Positions 33,643 to 44,300 of a stretch of 64,000 bases of DNA are shown in pieces. The stretch comes from Daphnia pulex (taxonomy: Eukaryota > Arthropoda > Branchiopoda > Diplostraca > Daphniidae). Every line of letters starts with the position of its first letter. Position 1 is the first letter of the stretch. Location of the stretch: positions 310,001 through 374,000 of the forward strand of contig NC_060026.1 in assembly GCF_021134715.1 (NCBI RefSeq), read 5' to 3'. A program made the translations under genes and the position numbers. Below the pieces are notes generated by a model. The model had not been told where the DNA came from and made no database searches. It saw only the letters and a program-made list of their open reading frames with translations.

Positions 33643-34587
33643 CTAAGATCCCATCTGTGCGTCATCCTGAAAATGTACAAACAACAATCAGTCACATAAA
33701 AATAGGGTAAAAGTAATAAACCAGAGAAAAGGACAAACCTGATGTAAATGCTGTGGCCGACCAACATTCTGTGCAGCAAATGGGTTAAAAGGTGCACCAA
33801 TAGGTATTACTGAACCAAGAGCATTGAAATGAGTAAGTTGCTGAGTTAAAGCCAATGTTCCTCCTTCTGCAACACTCAAGATCACCCATATTGTGTCTGA
33901 ATGAAAATGAAGAAATGTAATACTGAATCTTGAACGAAAATGCAGTTAACATTGCAGTTACCTCCAAAATAAGAACCATTAGGAGTAGCCATTCTCCATT
34001 TGCTCTCATACATTCCAGGGAGAGAGGGGCTATTCATATCCACACTTATATCTGTAACCTCGCCAGGATTTAACGGTGCAACAGGAACAGCCGTTTGCAA
34101 GGCCAAGTTGACACCTCCAGTGAAAGCCAAGTAACTGCCATCAGGCCACCTGTCATCTCCATTATTAGCAACTTTCCAGGTTTTGACAAAGCTAAATAAA
34201 ACATAATAAAGTCAGAATTCAAACAAGACAATAGTGGAGAAACAAAACATACCTGGTCTGAGGTGGCACGCTTTCCCCTTCACCAATCGTGACATCTTGG
34301 ACCAATGTCATATTGGGAAGTTTGTGGGTGGATTGAAATTCAAAATAAGAACATATAGCAGCCTGGAGGTTCCTATAACACACAAGAGATATGGTTCAGA
34401 CATGAGTTGTTAACAGAAAGCAAAAGACTGGTTACCAATTATTCATATCGAGAAAGAAGGATGCCGTTGCCTCGTTTACATCGTCACCCACCAACTTTCT
34501 TAGTTGAGAAATTAAAACTTCGTGATCTGTCGTGCCCATACAGCTAAACTGTTGAAGCAAATTCTGTTCAAGATCATCAACCTCCAT
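33643..34587 (-). CDS. ILRUN: ILRUN (C6orf106) orthologue, 5 exons, 227 aa
   Basis: Exons, in transcription order: 34587-34436, 34372-34253, 34191-33962, 33896-33739, 33666-33643. All have GT..AG borders and consistent phases; the CDS is 684 nt. The N-terminal UBA-like part includes GTTDHEVLISQLRKLVG and FFLDMNNWNLQAAI. The central NBR1-like FW domain includes VTIGEGESVPP, FVKTWKVANNG, a Gly/Trp-rich stretch and ESKWRMATPNGSYFG, then DTIWVILSV. The C-terminus ends NPFAAQNV...DDAQMGS and is shorter than in vertebrates. ILRUN proteins bind p300/CBP and IRF3 and dampen inflammatory and antiviral transcription in vertebrates; conservation of that role here is inference. It is single-copy within the window and outside both duplications. 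Confidence 0.93.
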
Positions 34588-35385
34588 GACTGTTTTGCAA
34601 GTATGGCGTTCAACTACAAGATAAAAGAGCGATTAATTAATTGGAAAATTAAGAACAAGGCTAACGTAACAGCTCTCGTTGAGTAATGTGTGTCCTTGCA
34701 ATTGTTCTCTCACGAAGAAGAAAAACGTATAAACGCCACCTTGCGGAAAAAACATAAAAATTTATAAATAACTCTTGATCGATAGATGTCGTCTAAATCG
34801 CAAGATGGTAAAAGGCGCGTTTTTTTAACATTAACAATGTTTTAAATGAGTTAAATGCATTGCATTTTATTTTCTATTTATTGTGGAAAAATAGGTTAAG
34901 AAAAAAATAATATGCAAATATGCAAGGTTTTCGGTTGATTGCTCACAAAAAAATCAAGGTTAAAAATCTCACAAACAGCCAAGGTCATTGAAAATTGTTT
35001 TGAAATTGTGTATCACTTCAGGTGAAAACACTTCTATATTTAAATTTCTTGCTGTTTGCTTTTCATTTGATATTCATATTTTTAAGGGGAAGGGATAGAA
35101 AAATGTCTATGTACTCTTCCTCCTCAAAAGTGGCTCATGAGTCATGATTCCCGCCCAAACTCACTTAGAAGTCAGACACACACCGACACACGTCTTGCCG
35201 CGAAGAGCTCAGTCGTGTCGTGTTCCGGCCAGAACCTAGTAAAGTCCATTAAATTTTCAGAGTGCAATTTTTTTTTAATTCGATACAGACACCATCAAAT
35301 TTGCAATTTCAAGATAGACAAATTATCTGGCAGCATCGTCTAGAAAAAAAGAAAAAGACTAGAAATGTAAAAAAAAACAAACAAG
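34588..35385. promoter_or_regulatory. likely bidirectional promoter interval
   Basis: This ~800-bp interval separates the divergent ILRUN start (34587, minus) from the plus-strand ATG at 35386. It is AT-rich with G+C islands near 34680-34740 and 35140-35235. No clear TATA element was identified on either strand. Confidence 0.35.
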
Positions 35386-38300
35386 ATGTCGGATCGTCGT
35401 ACCCTTGGATCTTTATCTGAAAAAGTGTTAATGGTGCAGTTTAAAAGGTATTAAATCTTTTTAATTAAGTCTTATAATGGTGGGAAAGTGGGGTCTTTTT
35501 ATTATGAAGAGTAGAGCGGTCCAAATATGTACAAACCTTGGTTGTTGTCTCTTTGTTGAATCTCGAGTAAGCCTCCTAGTCTCAATGCTGCATTTCTTGT
35601 AGACATTTTCCATCAGAATTTGTAATGTGCTTTTGTTTTTTCTCTTTTCTCATCGTGTGGTGACTATAGTTGATTATGATTCTGGTTGAAAAAGGAATGA
35701 AAGCTTTACCTATGGTTTGTACCTATCTTCGACTAGGATTACATCATTGATTTCACCTGTTAGGTATTTTTAATGATCTATGGTTGTTTGTGGCTGACTG
35801 CAACATCAGAACTTTTTCATTTCGTACTCATAAAATACTTGAACTGGTTTTGAGTGGCTCAGTCTGACTTGATGGTTGTAGTCAGTCGGCAAAAAATGAA
35901 TATGAACTTGAATAATCATATTTAGTTGTATGTACTGAAAATTTGATTTCTTCTGAATGAGTAACCAATTTTTGTTTTTATTTCATACAGGTTCACAGCT
36001 GATTGTAGCAGATTGAATGCTGTTCATTTCCAATCGAATCACCTTTAATTCAACCGATCTCTGGCGACTCATCTCCCTATTTTACCTTTCTTTAAACCTT
36101 ATGTCCTCGTGTACATTCGTGCGAGGGCGGGTGTATTCACGAGGACGTCCTTCCTTCCTTTTTCCTGTTGGACCCACCTTCATGATCTCGGGCATCTGGA
36201 ATCTCAGGACTTCAGGTAGGAGGCAATTGACATTCATTTTTAGTTAAATTAAAGCTATTTGTCATACCAGAGTCATTTTTGAGTGAAAGAGACACAGCAA
36301 TTTTTTCTTATTTGATGGTATGCTTAGTACGTTTATTCCGAATGACGTCGAATGGGTTTTCGTGACGTTTTCAGAGCTTGGATTGAAATAGCTTAGTCAG
36401 TGCACTCCGTGGATGCCGTATAGAAATTGGGGAGTAAATTCAATATCCTCAGATAAACTTTTAATTGTCATCGACTCCATACTGAACCAAATGCCATTTT
36501 TTTTTTAAGATTTAACCGTTTGACGTTAAATCTTTCCTTTTTGTAAGTTTCTTTCTTGTTCCAGAATTACCTCGTTTTTGACAAACTTTAGTGGGTTAAC
36601 CGTATCTGATGAGCATTTTTTCTGCTAGCTCATCGACCAACATTTTTGTTGAAGAAGGTTCACCTTCATAATACTTCACACATACACAAACATTTTTTAT
36701 CCGACGTTTTCGGTTTGAAACCGAGAGAGAGAACATTTTCTTTTCGATTTGACAGGTTGTTTTGCTTTGATGTTTTCTTTCGAAACGTTAAAACATTTTC
36801 CCCATTACCAAAGACGGAAAAGGTAGAGTTTGCAGCATACCATTTATTTCTCTACTTTAAATCTCTCTTGCTCGGCCATTTGAATCGTCTTTTGCCTTGA
36901 TTTCTTTTTTAACGTATCAATTAAGAACGATAAAAATAATCGGAAAGTGCGAAAGTTTTGGTTTTTTGAAAGTTGTGTAATTGCTTGGATTACGAGTGAT
37001 TTCTATATTCAATGATTTTATATGGCGCTACATTAGGGTTATTATTTCATCAGTCTTTAACATTCCAAGGACAGTTTCAAAGAAGTGATTAACATATGGT
37101 ATGAGGACATTGCTGCATTAATCTCATCGCTTTTCACCGATTGTTAATGCAAGTCTAAAACTGAAGCTAGTAGGCTACGAGCATGTGAAATTATTTTTTA
37201 CTCTTCTTCTACCAAATCTATAGCGATTTAAAGCCTGTTTTTAAGCGATTGAGCGACATCCTCTTGCAGCAGCCAGCCAGTAAAGTGGGTATAATGGTCT
37301 CCGTTATCAATCAAGTACATATATTCTTCCTGATCGGACTGCATCCAAATCTGTTGGCCGGCCTGGAGATACAACGTTGATTGAAGAGAGAAGCTATCCG
37401 TACTCAGACCCTGAGTCATGGCCGCTTCGACCCGACCAATTAGTTCGCCGTTCCTCCTTAGAGATGCTTGAAATTTTCCGTCCTTTGTCGTTCCAACCAT
37501 GTAGGCGACGCCAGAGAAAGAGAAGAAGTAGGTCCCAGTGACAGGCGCCGTAAATATGCCGCTTCCTGCGTTCATTGCTCCTCCCGTGTTGATCCTTACG
37601 ATGTCGAAATTGATCGGATTGTGTGTCCCGTGGAAATCGTAGTTTCTCTGAACGTAGAAATAGACGGAGGTTGACTGGACACCAGCGAATCCAATCCAAG
37701 TCTGGAACGCTTTGGGCATTACGTTGGATTCGTTCGTGTCAATAATTCTTTTTAACCAATTATTGTTTCAAAGTGGCATTGATTTTTACCTGGATCGCTC
37801 AAAGATTTAGTGAAATCGCAGTAGATAGTTTCCACCATTTTCTTTCCCATGACGGAATAAAATCCGGTCATTTTGTGTCCAATTTTCCAAAGATCTTCGC
37901 AGGAAGTTGGGAATCCGGTGACGATTGCGTCACCACTACATTCGAATCGGCCGAGGGTGTGAACACCAGTCGTCGTTTGACCAAAGTTTAATTTCGTTAT
38001 TGGAAGACTTGCCTTTTTAGTTACGACACCTGCGCATTTCAATTCGTGAGAATCAAATGACAAAACTGTTAAAAGCGAAAACCAACAGTCACCATTCAAA
38101 CTTACCTTTGTCATTTAAGAAATATGGAGCAGCTGCATCACAATTGCATTTAACATTAGAATTGACGCATTTTCTATCGATTCCGCACTGACAGGTGTGA
38201 ACGCTTGAGTCGTTTCCGGCCCAGAAATATTGTGGATTTCCATCTCTGTCATTCCACCAACTGTAAATGACTCCATCCTTTCAAGTGGGGCGTCATAACA

Positions 38301-41300
38301 TTCGTACTATAGTTGAAAAAAGGGCTTGATGTTTTATTTTCGCAGTTTTTTAGCAGGTTGTCATACTTTGATTGACTGGTGGCATTCTTTTGAGAGTTCA
38401 GCTAGCGTTGTCATTTGCCTCATAGTTGCGGTGTAGACAATTTCTCTGGAATAACATCCTGGATCAGTGCAATATCCTACGTCTATCGCATCTTCACTGT
38501 CGTGTAGGACGGCTGTTTTTCCTGTAAAGCCGTTTGTTATAGATCTCTTTTAATTAATGCGCCTTACCCCCTTGTTTTACCTGTGGCCATGTCGCAGTAA
38601 ACGAAAATGGGGTCGTCCCCAACTCCCTGACCGTCAGGATCGATCCAATGCATTCCCATCGTCAGGGACGGATCGGCTGCACGAGCTTCGCTGCACGTTC
38701 TGTACATGACGTTCTTTGTGGCCAACTGATTTGTTTCTCTTTCCTTTGTGGCAAGAAGTTCTAGTTCTAGTCTAAGAACTTTTTCTTCTAAGATTTCCTG
38801 TTGATTGATATAATTCGAACAAGTTTTTCAATGAAAATGATCTGAAAAGTTGTTTAGGAAGAAAGAGACTTGCATGTTGCCGATCTTTTTGCTCCATAAG
38901 CTCTTCCAGTCGAGTCACTTTCCTTTCCAGGTTGATTTTAAGCGAATTCTGGGAAAAAGGTCGGTGAAACATGCAGTTAAAAAAAGTTAAATTATTTTCA
39001 TTTTGGCCTATGTATTACGTAATTGGTTGTCAGTTGTTGGAGTTGATCCTGAATTCCCCCCAAAGATGGACGGTCAGCCGAGCCAGCCGTCCATTCAGAT
39101 GCGCAAATGAGTAAAGTTAAGAAAAGGTTGTAGAAGTTGGAAGCCATTTTCACCTTCTTCCAGCGTCAGACTAGCGCTCGTTTTCACTTGAGTGTCGCAA
39201 TTTATATCCATAGAGCGATAACTTGAGGTTTTGAACAAAACGAAACGCCTTCAGGTTTGTTTGATTTTAGATAAATAGGTTGTACTTCATGGCTGGTCTT
39301 GTTTTTTCATGGGCTTATCATTGATCCTCGTCTTTGTTATTGGCAACTGCCTAAGTTAATACTAATTCAGTCGTTCTTGTGTCTATAGATTCCATCCACA
39401 AAATTAGTTAACCATTAGCGAAGCTCCAATGTCGGCTAAGCCAATTACGTATGCGCTCGTTTTAAAACTAATCGTTAACAAAATTCATTTGATTCATGTC
39501 AACTTGTGAAATCTGTCTATCACAAAAAATCACAAAACGTTTCACCTTTGAATTCTGCACTGGCCTGACACGTTCTCGTCCATTTTTGAAACTGATAAAG
39601 GGGTAAACAAAAATCAATAGGCTACGTACGCAATTCAACTGACGAGATAGGAATAAAAAAAGGAAATATTCCCCTTATATTTTCTGGCGTCGTATTGGGG
39701 GGGATAACTGTAAGATTGTGAAGGTGGATCAAATCAGTTTCTCTTGGCTACAATTAATTTAGCGTTATTTTTTCTCGTGGGAGATACAGAAGTATGTTTT
39801 GGCATTTGGGTCCTCTAATGTAATAGATGTTAAAATAGTAATGTTTACATTTATACAAAGAACCCGATCGGGTCCTTTTCTTCAGTAGCTAAGAGGGGAG
39901 GTAATTATAGCCCTCTAGAGCTACAATGTGTTTTACTTAAATATTTTAACTGTTCGTTGTTTGAAGTAATTCAAATTTTAATAATTTGTTTTTGATTGTT
40001 TACTTGCCCTTAGGTGCAGAGAGGCTTTTCTCCGGTTGTCCACCCTAATTTCAGCCCTGAATCCTTGCACGGATCGAGCATCACCTGGAGATGTCCTAGG
40101 CTTCAAGGTAGGGCGTAATTACCACTATTTTCCCTTGTTTGCTATTGTTTAAGAGGATTTCATCCCTTTGAAATCGGGTTAATTATAAAACACATTTGGC
40201 CTCTTGTAACAGCTGATCGTAAACTGGCGGTGCAGTTCCGGTTGAAGTCTTAAACTGTCAGGTCTTAAACCAGACACGCAATTTGATCTAGTTTGAATGT
40301 CTTAACCATTTTTGGTGTCGACTCATGTCGTGTGACACTGTGTGGTGTGCGATTATTCGTGCAATTAAGCGGATATTGTTACACATATAATTTTTGTCTA
40401 GTAGAATATGTGCTCTTTCTCAGTAGGCTATTTATGCCAGCTTCTTCAAACAAAAAAAATTTTCCCCGCTAGATTTGATTTATTTCAAATTGAAAATATT
40501 TAATCGTAGACTACAAACAGCACAGCATTTCAAGTTGAAGGAAGGAAAGCCATTACATCGAATTACGTATACTGACATTTTTTTTTTTCTATTTTAAACC
40601 ACTTTTATATAAGGAATCTTGCATGGAAAATCGGGTCTGTAGTTACACGCTCGTCCATCTGTGATGATTAACTTGATTTGGACGCCACGTTTAAATTTGT
40701 CGAACCTCGACTATTTTTTAAAAAATGGCATTTTACGGAAATAATTTTTGGAATCGCTTCCGGTTTTTTGTTTTGTTTAGCACATCAATTCCGAACTGGA
40801 ACAAAAAAAATTATGGATTCCTTCTTTTTACCTTTTTTACTTTTTCGGAGTATAATTTAATTGACACATGAAAGGAAGTGAGTTTCCTTCCATGCAAGTC
40901 CGTTTAAATTTAAGCATTTTTTGCGTATTTGTCTTACCTACAGATTGTTTCCGAGTATGGTAAATTATGCACATTTTTTAAAATGTGTACAGTTTACACG
41001 TAAATATGTTTTGTTTTTCCGCGTTGAAAATTCCCAAACTGAATCCTATTATTTGGCTAGCTAGCGGCTTTGTCGAGGAGTTGTACGATATCATCAGTTT
41101 TTTCACTTTGATTAAAAGTGGAGTTGATTCGTAACAGAATTCGGGCATCGATGTTGCCGTTGGATTTGACGTCAATTCCGAGTTGGATTAATAATTTGAT
41201 TGCTTCGATAAATCTTTTGCTTGAATTAAATCGACACAATAAATGGAGTGCGTTCCATCCGTCTTTATCGATCCCATGCACGTCGATCCCGCGTTGAACT

Positions 41301-44300
41301 AAAAATTCGATTGCGTCAACTAATTTGTCGCTTGAATTGGAATAACACAAGTAATGCAGTGCGTTTCTCCCGTAGTTGTCTTTCCTGTTGACATCGATTC
41401 CCTGTTGGATGAGTAAATTCATTGCCTCGATTAATCCTTTGCTTGAATTATTAAGACACAATAAATGCAATGCGTTGCTTCCGTAGTTGTTTTCCCCCTT
41501 GACATCAATCTTGGATTTGATCAGTGGTGCGATTGCCTCGATTAATCTTTCGCTTGAATGATTAGTGCACAGTAAATGGAGTGCGTTGTTGCCGTCTTCG
41601 TCTTTGCCATTGACGTCGATCCCGAATTGGATTAACGATTTGATTTTGTTTAAATTCACGTGTCTTTCTTTGCAAAGTTGACGCAACTCCCATTCTTTTT
41701 CGGCAAGCTATACAACACGTAGATGGGCATTAGTAGGAATAAAAGCAATCTGCACATGATTATTCAAGGGGAAACGTCGAAAATTTGATTACTTTTTGCT
41801 TGATGATATTTAATTGAGTAGCGACATCGCCTGATGAAATTCTACCTTCGTGATCATGCACCAACATTTTTGTGAATAATTCCAATGCGTAATGAGATTG
41901 GTCAATTTCTGAAGAAAAAGGTTTTTATTATTTGTACCGAAATATTTATTGTTGATTTATTATTTTGTCGTATCCTTAAAAAAAATACTTACTGTTGATG
42001 TTGACTGGGTTGTCAGCCATAATGTTAGCAGAAATTTCGTAGTCGTTACCATAAAGGTGCTGCCCATCCAAAAGAAGATATGCAAAGACGAGACCTTGTG
42101 CAAAGACGTCGCTCTTGACGGTACCTCGGGGCTGTTTGGATGACTGAAATTGACTGCTTAGTTTCAGCAACTCTGGGGCATACCAGTTTTTGGTTCCTTT
42201 GATTCCGCTATTGATCGTGAATGTCCCTCGCTCATTCACGGTTCTGGACAGACCGAAATCGGCCCATTTCATTGTTACCTGGCCAGTAGTAGGATCGACG
42301 TGAATGAGTACATTAGCCGGCTTGATATCTCGATGAATTAATTTCTTTAAATGGATGTAATCGAGTCCCGAAGCCAACTGAGAGCAAACAGTCGAATGGT
42401 GTGGCAGTTTAGGCCCTTTGTATTTTTTGGGATTTTCCGAATCCAGAAATATCTGATCTAACGATGCGACGCAGAGTTCCAGAGCAAAGTACCTGAGTAG
42501 TGAAGACATGCACAGCACATTAATCTCTTTGACACCCTTTTGAATAACTATTTATAGTGAATCGTTTTATTCTTTTCGGCAATTTACTTGAATTCGTCGT
42601 TGAACTCGACGTGAAAGAGTTTGGCGATGTGAGGATGATCCAACTGTTTCAGAGTGTCTTCCTCGTTTCCGTTAGCGTCTAAAAGTTCAACTCTTTTGAC
42701 TGCCACTTGACGGTCTTCAAAGGTTCCTGAAAACACCGAGCCAAATGCTCCTTTCCCTATTCGATCTTTAAGATCGAGTTGGATTTTCATTTATGAAACA
42801 TGAAGTGCTGCAAAGTGGAGAAGAAACAATTGAAAACTATCTAGCTATTTGTCGCAAGTCAAGAATACGGGCGTTGGTCCCGAGACAGGGTCTTACGTCT
42901 ACCACCCTACAGAATATAAACTGTTGGCAGTTGAATAGTGATAAACTGATAATAATAAAAATAACGATGAACTGATAACGCAAAATCGCTGATTATGACA
43001 AGATTCGAAAATCCACTATGAAAGAACATTGTATTGAAAGGCGACCGTTATTTCTTTGTCGTTGTTTTTCCGTTTCTTTTCAACTCGGCTTTTAAGTTTT
43101 AACCTTTCGGCTTTTCCTGCATCACCTGATTTTTTAGAAGTAATTAGATAAGTAATTAGTATTTGTAGCTGGTCTGCTTGTTGTCTTTTATGAAATGGAA
43201 GCTTTTTAATGGGAAGTTTGATTCTCTATTACTTTTTAAATGTAAGAAGTATGTGGCGTTTTTTCCGAATTAATGTAATGAGACCTTATACCTAAAAATA
43301 CTGAGGAAACCGTTTTTTTTTTTGTTTTTTGTTTTTAATTTGTTATCGTTTCAGCAGATAACGATTTAATCTGTTTCTGTGCAGTATAGATTCGATACTA
43401 AGCAAAGGAAAACATTTTGTTACTTTTCTTTAATCATTATGATAGGAAATTTGATTGGTATAACTGCGTCAATCGGTTACTAATCACGAAAATCAAGGTT
43501 GTTTATCCAGAAATTAGCCGAAAAGTATTGATTTTAATTCTCTGCTATTCATTATTTGAAATATAAACTTTCGAATACTCAGGACCAGGTTTCGTTCACA
43601 AGCAGAAGTCAGAAGTGAATGACTGCTCTTGATAGGACTCTGGAGAGGTTAGGGCGTGGACATACCAAATGTTTCAATTTTATTTGCGGCGATTGATTCT
43701 GTTTGTGTTAAGCCTTATTGCCTCCATTAGTACAATTGTTGCAACTTGTATCCCTGTTTTTTCGCGAGAAAATCAAGCCTTGATGAAGAGTACGATCAGT
43801 TACCATTCCTGTCTGATTTAATTATCTACTAGTAGATTCACAGATTCTTGTGAGTGTCCATTCCCATTCAGATTGAAAATATCTGAAAGATAATTCTCGT
43901 GAATTTGTTGGTTTGTGCTTTTTGGTTGAATTAAAGCCGCTCTGGCATTGCCGTGATTAGCTTTCCATCCATCGCAGCTCTGGCCATTTGGATAGTATTG
44001 AAGGCGCGTTCAATTCAAATCTTTGTCCATGTATTTCTTTGTTGGCACACAACGCAGGGTACATAGTCACACAAGGAATTTTCGTTTTGTACCGATAGAA
44101 CTTATCTTAATTGGAACTCAAATGAAATTAACTTTTAATTCTTAGTTCTTCTTCTTAGTTGTTCTTTTGCCGTTGGAAACATTTTCATTTCGCTGCGCGG
44201 AACTCGTTGTCAGGTTGCGAGGAAAAAGCAACTTCCTGAACGTCAAAAAGTAGAGCCAGGTTCTCTTGTTTGGCCTTTTTCCATCCATCGGTCAAAATGA

